Assembly: GCA_030704615.1 (NCBI GenBank)
Contig: CM060732.1
Span: 30,113,053 to 30,177,052 of the forward strand
Source of the DNA: Takakia lepidozioides
Lineage: Eukaryota > Streptophyta > Takakiopsida > Takakiales > Takakiaceae
Length of the DNA: 64,000 bases
Direction of reading: 5' to 3'
Of this stretch, positions 1 to 16,935 are shown piece after piece. Under the pieces are notes generated by a model. The model worked only from the letters and a program-made list of their open reading frames with translations. It was not told where the DNA came from and made no database searches. Position numbers and translations under genes: made by a program. The first letter of the stretch is position 1; every line of letters begins with the position of its first letter.

Positions 1-460
1 TCTTCAGGATGTGTATGTTAAATTAAACCATAGTTTCAAAAACATAGACTTCACAATGCATTCCTTCCAAATATCTGTCCTGTGCAAAGGTCTACATTTA
101 CTGCCAGAGGTCCTTAAAAGGAAACACGCGCCAACGGGGATGGTCCAGGCAGGAAAAGAGTTTACTTATTTACCTTTACATCAGCTTTGGTGATTGATTT
201 GGATTTGCCGTCAATGACATAGATTTCTTCAAAATCTAAGACAAAATCATCATCATCCATTCGCAAGTTCCGCAAGTGCTTCATCAAAAAAATCTGTCAA
301 CCGTCACGCCCCTGTAAGAGATCTGTACCTCCAACTGATTAGCAAAAGAAAGAGAGAACAGCAAGGACAATGTGATACAAAGTGATGACATAGCTGGAAA
401 TACCTTCATGGTTTGCATTTCAGACTTGTAGAGAGGGAAGAGAGAGGGGAACGTGGTTCG
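1..460 (-). pseudogene. Inverted partial copy of PAP8 (exons 4-5)
   Basis: This block is nearly identical to the reverse complement of 14970-15418, the part of PAP8 running from inside exon 4 through exon 5 and into intron 5. The exon 5 equivalent is 293-174 and keeps its frame and splice sites. The exon 4 equivalent begins abruptly near 460, where homology stops in mid-exon. Compared with the full gene it has an extra 9 bases in the CT-rich part of exon 4, which keep the frame. No upstream exons are attached, so it cannot make the whole protein; the copy may continue to the left of the window. The near identity suggests a recent duplication. A collapsed or misjoined assembly is the alternative. 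Confidence 0.85.
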
Positions 461-2576
461 TGTGGTCGAAGTTCCTTCCTGCATAGAGCACCCTTATTTC
501 TCTCCTTCTGGGCACTCAAATTGTACATTGTCATTCTCATTTGGAGAGCGTCTACCTGAAGTTAATCTCAATCTCTTCATGTCTGTGTGTCTCCATGCAA
601 GCGTGTGCCTGTCTTTGCTCCCTCTACTAAGTTTCTCAATATCTTTGTTCCGTTCCAGCTCATCACACTCTAAAGCTTTGCTGCATTCGATTGTGAGGAT
701 TCATGCATGACTGATCCTGGATGTGTATCATGTCCATGATTTTGCAGTACTAGATGGATTCCATTTGCAGGAGGCATATTCGCATCTCACTAAGGAGCCC
801 ATGCATGTGCGTTTACTACAGTGAAATTTTGGAACTTATCCTGACAACTTGTCCATGCATATATTGCATGAAATGGACCTTGTTAGAATAGTATCTTGAT
901 TGGGTTTTGACAAACTTCAAGTGGGAGGCAACAATGTGATTGTAAGAGATCTTTCTCTGAAGTTGGCAACCACAGCAATAGTGAAACTAACGACAAACTC
1001 CTAGGAGGTGCCAAGAAGGCTCATTCCATAATAGGAATCCTCTATGAGTTACAGGGGACATGAAGGAAATATGTGCAGGTGCATACAAAATGACCACTCA
1101 TAATGTACAGTCTGATTTCATGTTGTCCAGTGTACTTGACCATCATCATCATGGCCAGAGAGTTGAAGGAAATGTTAGTGCGCAGGCCCAACTGCTGAAA
1201 GGATGAACAAATTTGGCCACTTGCCGCACACCTTACTCCACACCTTACACCCTAGCTATGGTGATGATAGTGGTGTAAATGCTGGCCAGACCAGAGTGTT
1301 GATTGTTATTTGTTGGCCGTGCCCATGCAAGTGCATACACCCATGTTTGTAGGATCCAATGAGGTGTTACGTGTATAGATGGATTTTGTTGGCTCCTCTT
1401 TAGAAGCATCGGTGTCAAAAATGGCTAAGCCCCTGTCATGCCTTCCCCAGGCGTTACTTCCTCTCCTTTGCTTCCTCATTTGCTTCTCAAAGTAATACCT
1501 CCCTCACATAACATCTCTCATATTGAACAGTTTATGAAAAATAAATGGATGAATTTTCAGGTTTATTATGGATGAAAATAGGTTTCATTGAGGAGCCATA
1601 CACGGCTAGCCACTTGTTTCTGGATGGATGGACAGTCTTGAAGGACCAGCATCCTTTGTCTAGGGTTACAGAAAGATGGAGGTGGCTAGCAAATTTGCGG
1701 TGGTGCTCTTGGTCAGAAAGAAGATAAAGAAAGAGAGGAACCATTCCCAGGGAAAAGTTTTTTTATTTTTTATTTTTAAAGAAAGGGGATGGAAGCCCTG
1801 AAATTTTATAGCAGCGGGACAAAGGCCCAAGGAGTACATAGTACATAGAGGAAAAAATAACCTCAACATTGGGTGCCATAGAGGCTGAACTTCATATATT
1901 TGCAGGTTGAATGGTATGTTGGTTTTCTCGATGACAATTTACATCTGGAATTTCCTGAGTTGTCCATTAAACGGCCTAAGTGACATGTGCAAGGTCCATT
2001 AGATCCCCTTTCCCCCGGAAAGGGCAGTAGCCGCAAGGAGGTGTGACCTTTTAGTTACTTCATGGCTATGCACATTTGCATTTGCCGCCTGCTTTAGTTG
2101 GAGCTTGTAATTATGTGTTGCTTAGATTTGTGTAATTGTCTTTGAAGTTGTCCCCCTTCCCCATCTTTAGGCAGCTTGCCGAGAGGGCTCACATTGAAAA
2201 ACAGAACAAGAGGCAAATCCTACTCTTCAGTGGAAAAGCGACATTTGTGATCCTTAGTGTATCGAAATATATCACTCATTTGTCCGGGCGCTTGGGGGGT
2301 CAATGGTCATTCTGCAAATTACTATTCATGGGTCGAAGCCAAGGCAAGGGCCCACACCGGTTTGCTAATGATCTTTATTTATTTATTTAAAGAAAAGTTG
2401 GGATAGAGGCCCACACATTGAATTAAAACTGCAAGGAAAAGATAACCTTGCCAACATGGCCATGAAGGCTTAACAAGGGGACACTGCCCCGGTACGACAA
2501 GTCAATATAACCAAGAAAACAGTAACAATGGCCACTGAAGATTCGCACCTACCTCGATTTGCAGGGATCATATACT
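461..2576. other. No gene recognised
   Basis: Short open frames here (for example 2136-2390) have no recognisable domain. An A/T run followed by 'aaagaaaggggatgg' (about 1757-1791) resembles similar stretches near 2376, 9968 and 29552, so it may be part of a dispersed repeat. The section separates the PAP8 fragment from the first copy of the three-copy repeat. Confidence 0.5.
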
Positions 2577-2998
2577 ATGTCCTTTATGTCTACTCACACT
2601 GGCAGCCGGGCTGCTTCTCACCCACCAACCAGGGACTTCACTCTATAATGTCCAGAGTGTAGAGACAGCTCTCTCATTGTCCACCTTTCAAGACAAAAAC
2701 AAAAGGGTAGCCCAAAAGGCCACACAGACCATATCTGCAGAGCAATCTTGGTGAAAAGGAACAATCTTCCTTCAAAAACCATGTCAAACAGAAGCTGACA
2801 ATAAGTCACCTAAACTCTCCAACAAAACTGACATGAACTTCCTTCAAATTATACAGCATGATTCACAATGAACCCAACTTACTACCATGCAGCAAACCGT
2901 TGGGCTGAAAAAGACCAGCTGTATGGTGTGTGTGCGTGTGAGAGAGAGAAAGAGAGACCCACCATCACCCCTACTAGTCCCAATGTGTGTAATTTCCC
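2577..2998 (-). repeat. Three-copy ~400-bp repeat, copy 1
   Basis: The reverse complement of this stretch closely matches 16017-16402 and 21678-22094. All three copies end at the same place (a TAGACA-containing end) and keep a short open frame with DMVFEGRLFLFTKIALQIWS. Copies 1 and 3 lie just downstream of the two LCB2 copies and were probably duplicated with them. Copy 2 lies downstream of PAP8. It could be a small mobile element or a duplicated 3' region. No terminal repeats or target duplication were identified. Confidence 0.75.
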
Positions 2999-3280
2999 TA
3001 CCCTAAACAACAGGTTTTCTGTCGATCTAAATGTCTGGAAGATATCGCCCCACCACCTACTCCAGAAGGATTAGTACCTCGGGGAACTGCACCCTCATAG
3101 CCAGAGTGCGTCCTAAAATTTCTTTTACAAGAAAAAAAAATGGCCCTCCAATCCTGTACCATTGTGGACGAGGGGTCCCCCCACCACAGACACAGAAACC
3201 ACAACTTGGAGAAAAATTACGTTCAAGAGTGGTAACTCATTCCTCTACACAGTAACATTAATAGTCCATTGGCAGCATGG

Positions 3281-9423
<6,143 letters not shown>

Positions 9424-9697
9424 GGTTATCTCCACGAATACTAACTCCTTTCTCTCTGGCAGTGCTCAGTGACCGCTGCTCTCGTTAGCGTTGCCTCTAC
9501 TGAAGTTTCTCCAGTGCTCACTACCTTCCTGGCAGCAGTGGCCCTAGCTGTTCGCTCCTTCTGCTGGATACTGGTCACCGCACTGCTCTCTCGGCCCCGC
9601 AAGCACCCGCATATCTCTCATGCCTGCAGCTTGCTGCCAATTCTATCAGCTCGCCTGCTCCCCTCTCTCACACCGCGCACCTTCCATGCCTTCCTCG

Positions 9698-9750
9698 CTC
9701 TCTCCCTCTCGCTCTCTCTCTCTCTCTCTCTCGCTCTCGCTCTCTGTCTC
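9698..9750. repeat. Imperfect (CT)n microsatellite
   Basis: An almost pure CTCTCT tract interrupted by CG steps, about 275 bp upstream of the LCB2 start codon. On the LCB2 coding strand it is a GA tract, which is common in plant 5' UTRs and core promoters. Confidence 0.9.
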
Positions 9751-9834
9751 GCACGCGCGCACCTCTCTTTCTCAAGACAGCTCTCGCAAGGGTGGTTGTT
9801 GCCAAGCAGCAGGGTTTTGAGACTTACTACCGCT

Positions 9835-10295
9835 TTACATTACCTTTATACAGGTTACTCTAGATACCATTATAGAGGTTATACCTCATTCCTGATAAGT
9901 AAAATTAATTTTTAAGTTGACAACAATGCTGCCTTAAGCCAAATATAAAAAATAAAACAGCTTTTTCGTTTTTTAATTTTTAGAGAAAAGGGAGTGGCAC
10001 CCTTGAACTTTATAAAAAAGGTGGACAAAATGTGCTAAGAGTACAATTAAAAAACTGTTGACACTGTATACAACTAATATCAAATACCTCTATAATGGTA
10101 TTAAATAGCTCTCAATTGATATCTCCATCGATACATTTGGTATTACTTGTATGGAATTACCTACATGAAGGTATGTAACAGCCAAGAATCTACTGACTCT
10201 TGACGCCAAATCAAGGAGTAAGCAAAAACGACTATTTATCAGAATCTATATTACGGTAATTAGAAGTACCTCTATAAAGGTATTAGGCAGCTCAG
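9835..10295. repeat. Cluster of short ACCT/AGGT imperfect palindromes
   Basis: Variants of ACCTCTATAAAGGT recur, for example ATTACCTTTATACAGGTTA near 9839, TACCATTATAGAGGTTATA near 9865, ATACCTCTATAATGGTAT near 10084, and TACCTCTATAAAGGTAT near 10268. Each can fold into a small hairpin with an A/T core. They may be remnants of one palindromic element or of a tandem array. No function is inferred. Confidence 0.6.
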
Positions 10296-11605
10296 TCATA
10301 GTGTCTGGGGTTGACGAGGTGCAAGAGTCGCTGCGGGGTGGTTGCGGGTACGAATACCGGCGGGGTTGACTCTGAGCGTTACGGAGCGCGAGCACCTACC
10401 CCCCCCCCTGACTGCGCGGGCTGACCACAATCCTTGCAAGCTCTTTAAGTTAGTTTGTACGTTCTCACACTGCTGCTCGATATCAGGCTTGGGTCCATGT
10501 CATGTCCCGATTAGGGCGATGGACATTCTGTCGATCAAGTGCGATGTCGGAGGAAGGGATGCGGATGTAGGTAGCTTTTGTTGATACGATGGTGGAGTGT
10601 TGAAGCGGGACGAAGACCGACGTCTGATTCATGCGGCATGAGGGGAAGGAAGGAGGGGAAGAAGGGTTATGAGAGTGGTACGAATAGCGTGAAGAAGGAG
10701 AATAAAGCGGAAGGACGGTTGATGTGGTGTGGCGAGTGGGGAAGCAATGTGAGGGGCCTGCCTGGAACCTCGCCTCTTGTCTCAGCTACCTCCGTCCCGA
10801 GGCGGGGGAGATGGGATCGGTGAGACCAACTGGTACGGGGCGAAAGCGTTGAAGAAGATGGGTCAACGAGGCAGGTTACTGTTTTTTCCTCCGCTAAAGC
10901 GATTGTAGATCCGATTGCAGGTTGGAGTGGGGAGATTGAGGGAAGGAATCTAGGAGCTGGGCAGGTGGTTACAGGTTCATCCAGATCGACAAATTGGGGA
11001 TCCAAGACAAAATGTTTTCAGATTGGCATGAGGATAGGAAAATATGCAGATTGCATTGTCCTCAAAGAGAGAGAGAGTTATAAGAAAGAAACAGATTTCA
11101 ATATATGGAAATAGTCGATGACTAACAGTTTCGCTTTTCGCTTCATGTAAAAGAACGAGGAAGGTGAAGATTGAAGAAGCAATTGTTGTGCTACTGTGCT
11201 GAAGAAACGGGGCAGATGCGATCGCGGAGGGGATGAATCTGCTTGGAGAATAATGTGAACCCGCAATCTGTGTCACCCCCCCTTTAATCGCAGCTGCAGT
11301 AGCGTATGTAAGGAGCACCATTTTTTCAAACTCCCAAGCAACCAACACTTCACTGGCACATAAATTACATAATACTGGTGGTTTACGACCTCACATAAAT
11401 GAGTTTTTTAATTATTTTTAATTATTTTTAAATGTTTTTACAGAACAGAGGAGTCGGACAGTTCCCCCGAAAAGAAAAGAAAATCCCCTGATCACGTACG
11501 GAAAAAAGAAAAGAAAAGAAAAGGTGCATCCTAAAACCTTGGACGAGCTGCAAACGAATGATGGCTCATGATTCATCCATTCGTCATCCAAATTCCGATG
11601 AATCC

Positions 11606-11615
11606 ACGACGTCGT
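11606..11615. promoter_or_regulatory. ACGACGTCGT palindrome (bZIP-type core)
   Basis: A perfect 10-bp palindrome containing GACGTC, a core bound by plant bZIP factors, about 95 bp upstream of the PAP8 start codon. Light-responsive bZIPs bind such cores. That fits a plastid transcription gene, but the binding is an inference. Confidence 0.4.
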
Positions 11616-11621
11616 CTGTCA

Positions 11622-11637
11622 AGGGTTTAGGGTTTAG
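11622..11637 (+). promoter_or_regulatory. Telo-box (double)
   Basis: AGGGTTTAGGGTTTAG gives two overlapping copies of the plant telo-box (AAACCCTA on the other strand) about 70 bp upstream of the PAP8 ATG. This motif is frequent near transcription starts of plant housekeeping genes and here probably marks the promoter or 5' UTR. Confidence 0.55.
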
Positions 11638-11707
11638 AGGTGGGCCTGCTGCAGGTTGCAATTTCTGAGAGGAAGAGTAGCAGGCAGACGCAGACGGGGT
11701 GGGAGAG

Positions 11708-14700
11708 ATGAGCCGAGCGGCCTGCATTGCGAGCAGCATGGTGAGCACACACTTGAATCCAGTGGGGGCAGCTGTGGAGAGTCAGGTTGCTCTTGGCTTC
11801 TCACCAAGGTCTATTCAGCAGCTCCGTAGTGCATCAGCATTATCACTGTCTAAGGTGAAGTGGAGGCAGGCAGCAACCAAATCTATCGATCAGGTAACTG
11901 GCCCCCTCCGGTCTTTTGGTCACCAGGTGTTGTGCATCCTGATCTTATGTTGCATCACTTTTGTTGTACAAAGACGCAAGGGTCAACAGTTTTCTCGAGG
12001 AAAGCTGGAACGGGCATAAAAATGAGTGTGAAATGGAAACGGGCATAAATTGTAACACACACTTCGTTTTCTAGCCAACAGGTGTTTGTCCGAAATGGGC
12101 TGTGACAGGAGAGCGTTTCGACTTCCGCGAGCTTGAGGCGAAGTTTTCCGCAGAGGCAGAGGCATTTCGGGAAATTGAGAGCTCAAGAGGACGATTTTGA
12201 GGTGGATGTTGCAGTGGACTATGAGATGGATACACCTGATGACGACGAGGATGATGAAGGAGACCAAAGAGACTATGATCCCGAGTATGACATGCCAATG
12301 GGTGACTACAATGTGCAAGAGAGTGAGACATTTATGTCTACGGAGGGCGTGGAGGAGGAGAGGGTGGTGAACTACAAGATTGACGAAGACGAGTTTCACA
12401 AACTTAGTCTGTTTGACTGTGATTTTTTTATTCGGAAAGTGTCTGATCCCGACAACAACGTGTATGACTTTCGAGAGGTGTGCTCTCTGTTCTCTTTCGC
12501 GTTGTTTCTATATGAGTAATTTGAACGAGGTCATCAAGTAGATCTGGATGTTCATTGTCTTGGAGGTCTTGCTCCCAAAGTCTGACTTGACTACTGATTG
12601 TGTAGATGTATGTTACGCCTCCAGACACGGACATATATGCAATCCCCAAGGTAGTCGGGGACATGCCAAAGAAGGTGAGCCGGTACTTCTTTTTTCCTCT
12701 GAATTGTGGGGGTGAAATATGGGATGAAGTAGCAGGATTTACCTTGATATATATAGTTGATTGTGGCCTTTCCGATTAGGACCAGGAAGCTCTGCTCCAC
12801 ATGTGTGGAGAGAGAGAACTTGCAAGAGTTTAGCCTGTGGCCATATTTGCTGCCCAGTTTGAAGAACCAAAAGAGAGTTCAGCAGAATGGGGTCCACACC
12901 TCACTGGAAGGTCACTTGGATTGCTTTGAAAAAATCAAGGATGCTGCCTTTCCATAGTTTCACAGAACTTCTTTACCATGAATCCCAACAAGAAACCCCA
13001 GCTTTGGGCATTGTCAGTTGTCTTGAATAGAGCAAGTTTTGACTGGATGTTGATACTTTGAAGTGGGCCTCTGATTCTGAAGTATCCATTACAATTCATC
13101 AGAATTTTTTCTCACTATCCTGCAGAGTGATTTGCACAGCTATTTTTCCCTTATTTGTAAAGGGCTCAGGATGTGTTTGTACTGGTTAGATTGTACCCAT
13201 AAGACGTTGTTTGCCGTAGCCTTGTGGCCATTGACCCTGCGCCCAGTTTGAGCGGAAACAAAAGGGACAGAACCTACCTCTGTCAGGGGCTGACGTTGGT
13301 AGTAAGACTTACCTTCATATATAGAATTAATCCGGGTTTTCCAGATACCCTCTAGAAATCCCTTCACACAAGCATCAATCTGCTGTGTGTGATTTGCCCA
13401 ATAACTAGGCCTCAGGAGGGCCTGGGCGTTTGGCTCAGCCTCGAGACTTTCAAAGTTGGTAAACAGAGGTACAGGCACAATTCCCTTGATAGATTTGAAG
13501 AGAGCGTCTCTTTGGTGAGAGAACCCCGGACAGTGTATCAGAAAATGAGTACTGTCTTCAGATTGCCCACACAACGGGCAATTGCACTGTCCCTTTCCTC
13601 TCTGCTTCTGTTTGCTGTTCAAAGGTAGGCTTCCTGCCCTGGTTTAAATTTCAGTCTAGTGCCGAGAGTGGGTAGACCCTTGAGGTCATCCAAGATGTCC
13701 TCCCCCATGTCACTGATTGGAAACAAGTTCAGGGAAGTTTTCTGGCTAACTTCATTTTCATCAGACAATCTCATGGCAACAGACATGGCTTTGGACACTA
13801 CAGCCTCTAAGTCAGATTTATCCAGCAGGGTCAAGACTTGCGGTTCCAGGTCCAGGTCCTTGAGAATCTCTTCTACTCTCCAGGACTTAGCCTGTTTGAC
13901 AGGGCGGTCCTGTTTCCAAGATATAGAGTCGATTAACTTAGGATATCTGGTGTTGGACATATGTTGCAGCTGACCCCACCATCTGACCTTGAATTCATCT
14001 CGTCGGGAGCTTAAGGACGGAATGCCAAACTCACCTGGAACAGCCACATGCCGACATACACTCCTTAAGCACCCCCACTTGAATGGATTCTAGAGACTTA
14101 GCTTGGTTGGAGTTATCAACCCATATTGCAGATCTGTACTCCAAGGCAGGTCTAATAACGTGACAAAGCATGGTTTTCTTAACCTCAGAGTTGACCCCTC
14201 TGCAGAGGAAAAATTTAGTGAGCCCCAGAGCTTTGCCCTTGCCAGTTTGAACAACTTTCCGGATATGTGCATCCCAAGATTTACAATTGGAGGAAAACTC
14301 AACGCCCAGGTAAGTGTAGCAAGGGAGGACCGGGATCTCTTGTCTACCCCACTGCCACTTAAGATCACTTCCTCCCTCTCCTCTGTCGTTGAATGCTACC
14401 ACTGCACATTTGCTGACATTAGCCTCTAGCCCCCAAAGATCAAAGTATCTCTTCACGCAATCAATCAACTCCTGGAGATTGGTTGGAGTCTCCCCTATGC
14501 CTGCGAAGTCATCCGCAAACCTAAGGGCTGGTATGGTGGTATCACCCACCCTTAACCCAAATCCTTCACTTTCCACATCCTCGAGGAGTTGATTGATGAA
14601 AACATTGAAGAGCAGAGGGGAGAGAGTACATCCTTGAGCTACACCTTGGTCTATGTCAAAGAAGTTGGACTTCTATCCGTTAACAGTGACACAGCTTTTG

Positions 14701-15940
14701 GTGTGAGCATACAAGTTGTGGACAACTCTCCACATCTTTCCCTTGATCCCACAAGACCAGAGGCGGAACCATAGGCCATCTCTCCACACTGTGTCATAAG
14801 CCTTTTTGACATCCAGGAAAAAAACATACATACATACATACATACATACATACAAAACATACATACATTTGTACTGGTTAGAGTGTGACTGTGTTTGTGG
14901 AACTGTGTAGCCGCTGCGGTGTAACAAGAGCAATTATGATTATGTATCTGTGACGGAGCCCCCAGTGGACGAACCACGTTCCCCTCTCTACAAGTCTGAA
15001 ATGCAAACCATGAAGGTATTTCCAGCTATGTCATCACTTTGTATCACATTGTCCTTGCTGTTCTCTCTTTCTTTTGCTAATCAGTTGGAGGTACAGATCT
15101 CTTACAGGGGCGTGACGGTTGACAGATTTTTTTGATGAAGCACTTGCGGAACTTGCGAATGGATGATGATGATTTTGTCTTAGATTTTGAAGAAATCTAT
15201 GTCATTGACGGCAAATCCAAATCAATCACCAAAGCTGATGTAAAGGTAAATAAGTAAACTCTTTTCCTGCCTGGACCATCCCCGTTGGCGCGTGTTTCCT
15301 TTTGAGGACCTCTGGCAGTAAATGTAGACCTTTGCACAGGACAGATATTTGGAAGGAATGCATTGTGAAGTCTATGTTTTTGAAACTATGGTTTAATTTA
15401 ACATACACATCCTGAAGAGGGGAAGCATGACAGCCCAAGTTGGTCCAATTACAGGTGGAGGTGAAAACAGGCAAGTATAGGGACCGCTCTCAAGAGACTT
15501 TGATTGTGCGCGATGACGGCACCACTTTCCGCATCATTCCTGTTGTGAGATACCCACTATCCTTTGTTTGTTGCAGTTTTTAGATGAGTCTTTGGCATCT
15601 CTAACGCCAGGGCAGCTGACAAAGTCTGAGGGCAACCTTTTCTTTGCTGTACCTAGCAAACCAGAGACCCTCAGAATTCAGTTCCTTCAAGTACTCCAAT
15701 TTAGGTTGGGTTTCATGGGGTGATGTTCTTGTGCTGATAATAGTGCTGCACCTAGTGATTTCTTAACATTATGTGCCATGCTTTATCTGTAGTTTTCTGA
15801 TGGTACATGTTGATCGGGAGCAGGAAACAAGGCTCACTCCTGATGAGGTCATTGGGGCACTTCAATGGGATAACACCCGTGAAGAAATGGAGAATTACTT
15901 GCGAGGTTTCCGTGACTACGAGAAATCGAACTGGTTTTGA
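11708..15940 (+). CDS. PAP8: Plastid RNA polymerase-associated protein PAP8/pTAC6
   Basis: A subunit associated with the plastid-encoded RNA polymerase and needed for chloroplast development. Exons: 11708-11893, 12109-12477, 12606-12674, 14911-15015, 15126-15245, 15455-15544, 15824-15940. All introns are phase 0, and 1056 nt gives 351 aa (the Arabidopsis protein is about 328). The first ~80 residues are rich in Ser, Arg and Ala, like a chloroplast transit peptide. Next come an acidic stretch (DTPDDDEDDEGD), the family signature SLFDCDFFIRKVSDPDNNVY, YVTPPDTDIYAIPKV, FVLDFEEIYVID and the diagnostic C terminus RDYEKSNWF. Exon 2 is open only if the acceptor before 12109 is used; the earlier AG near 12091 hits a stop. 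Intron 3 is 2.2 kb long because of a LINE insertion. A possible extra in-frame exon lies at 15577-15690. Exons 4-5 are duplicated at 1-460. Confidence 0.93.
12700..12795 (-). pseudogene. Short LINE-related fragment in PAP8 intron 3
   Basis: The minus strand encodes ATINYIYQGKSCYF, which resembles RINSIYEGKSYYQ near the 3' end of the longer LINE at 13191-14867. It is probably an older insertion of a related element in the same intron. The match is short and no borders are visible. Confidence 0.4.
13176..14882 (-). mobile_element. 5'-truncated LINE (non-LTR retrotransposon) in PAP8 intron 3
   Basis: The minus strand carries, in order, the RT palm entry LDVKKAYDTVWRDGLW (near 14815), a QGCTLSPLLFN-type block, RFADDFAGIGETP (the catalytic ADD), a connector region in another frame, and a zinc-knuckle C terminus CPLCGQSEDSTHFLIHCPGF (near 13560). 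The reading frame is broken into at least three pieces (14576-14031, 14047-13619, 13622-13140), and the part upstream of the palm, including the endonuclease, is absent. The 15-base sequence TTTGTACTGGTTAGA occurs at both ends (13176-13190 and 14868-14882), as expected for a target-site duplication. The insert ends only 28 bp before PAP8 exon 4, in antisense orientation. Confidence 0.85.
14824..14867. repeat. (CATA)n microsatellite at the LINE 5' junction
   Basis: About ten copies of CATA/TACA with one AAAA interruption lie exactly between the 5' truncation point of the antisense LINE and the target-site duplication. The tract may have formed during insertion or may be part of the element. 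Confidence 0.9.
15577..15690 (+). other. Candidate cassette exon of PAP8
   Basis: Between PAP8 exons 6 and 7 there is a 114-base segment with a pyrimidine-rich acceptor (TTTGTTTGTTGCAG) before it and a GT donor after it. It is open in the phase-0 frame of its neighbours for 38 codons, starting FLDESLASLTPGQL and ending LRIQFLQ. Including it would lengthen the protein from 351 to 389 residues without shifting frame. The Arabidopsis protein has no equivalent insert that I recall. It may be an alternative exon, a lineage-specific exon or a chance open intron segment. Confidence 0.4.
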
Positions 15941-16016
15941 GCTACAATCTCATTACTGTGGGAAGGTCTTCAACTTAAGAATTACTTAATCAATATCAGT
16001 TTCTGGTGAAGGGAAT

Positions 16017-16402
16017 GGGAAATTACACACATTGGGACTAGTAGGGGTGATACACACACACCATACAGCTGGTCTTTTTCAGCCGAACGGTTTGCTGCAT
16101 GGTAGAAAGTTGGGTTCATTGTGAATCATGTTTTATAATTTGAAGGAAGTTGATGTCAGTTTTGTGGGAGAGTTTAAGTGGCTTTTGTCAGCTTCTGCTT
16201 GACATGGTTTTTGAAGGAAGATTGTTCCTTTTCACCAAGATCGCTCTGCAGATATGGTCTGCGTGGCTTTTTGGGTTACCCTTTTGTTTTTGTCTTGAAA
16301 GGTGGACAATGAGAGAGCTGTCTCTACACTCCGGACATTATAGAGTGAAGTCCCTGGTTGGTGGGTGAGAAGCAGCTCGGCTGCCAGTGTGAGTAGACAA
16401 TA
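16017..16402 (+). repeat. Three-copy ~400-bp repeat, copy 2
   Basis: Begins about 75 bp after the PAP8 stop codon. It matches 21678-22094 and the reverse complement of 2577-2998, including the retained short frame (16150-16368) and the common downstream end. The flanking sequence differs from the other two copies, so this copy arose by a separate event from the LCB2 duplication. Confidence 0.75.
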
Positions 16403-16650
16403 AGGACACAGGCTTTACTAGTACCCAGGCCCTCATACACATTTGAAGGGTCACTGATTTCTCTGCAGGAATATGAATCTGATGCAAGAGCCATGCAGCA
16501 GTGGACCAGTAGATGGAATCGAAGTAGAATTGCACCTTAATATAATACGGATGGGTACCAATAGCTGCAATGACCTGTACTCAACAAATTCATCAACAGG
16601 TCATAATTCAAGCACATATGAGAAGTCTGGAGCGCATAAGAAGTCTCTAA

Positions 16651-16935
16651 TTATATCCAGAAGTCTCGTATAACAAGAGCAAAGAAAAAGTACCATAAAA
16701 GCTGTGCAGGTAATGTCGAATGAGGACAGACCGTCTCAAATCTCTCCCCTCGTACATTGAGTCGGATCTTCTGCATACCCTTTCTGACCATCACACCTTG
16801 GTACTCCTCCTCCGATCCATAAACTATAGCACTTGTGGCAATGAGCTGCTCACCAGCGTCCACCAACCCCGACTTATCTGCATTTCCACCCTCAATCACC
16901 TCACCCACAAACATTCTCCCGAATTCGTCTTCTTC
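16651..16935 (-). pseudogene. PDZ-domain exon or fragment
   Basis: The minus strand encodes MFVGEVIEGGNADKSGLVDA followed by GEQLIATSAIVYGSEEEYQG and GMQKIRLNVRGERFETV. The EGGNADKSG...GEQL pattern is the core of a PDZ domain of the kind found in plant and algal chloroplast proteins. Only this piece was found; its upstream part is limited to a few residues (EDEFGR) and the frame after ERFETV loses resemblance. It lies between PAP8 and the LCB2 pseudogene on the opposite strand. It could be one exon of a displaced gene or a pseudogene fragment carried by the rearrangement. Confidence 0.5.

Larger units (their letters stand above)
9424..11707. promoter_or_regulatory. Divergent intergenic region between LCB2 and PAP8
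   Basis: These 2.3 kb separate the start codons of LCB2 (leftward) and PAP8 (rightward) and must hold both promoters. The LCB2 side has an imperfect CT tract (GA on the LCB2 coding strand). The middle has a cluster of short palindromes at about 9835-10295. The PAP8 side has AAAAG repeats, an ACGT-core palindrome and a telo-box. No convincing protein-coding frame was found. Confidence 0.6.

Noticed and set aside
9469..9915. 148-codon frame over the CT tract
   Set aside because: A frame through a microsatellite giving Ser/Leu repeats; no domain and unlikely to be coding.
12061..12200. Apparent frameshift in PAP8 exon 2
   Set aside because: Using the AG at 12107-12108 as acceptor instead of the earlier one keeps the frame open from exon 1 to DDFEVDVAVDYE, so no lesion is needed.
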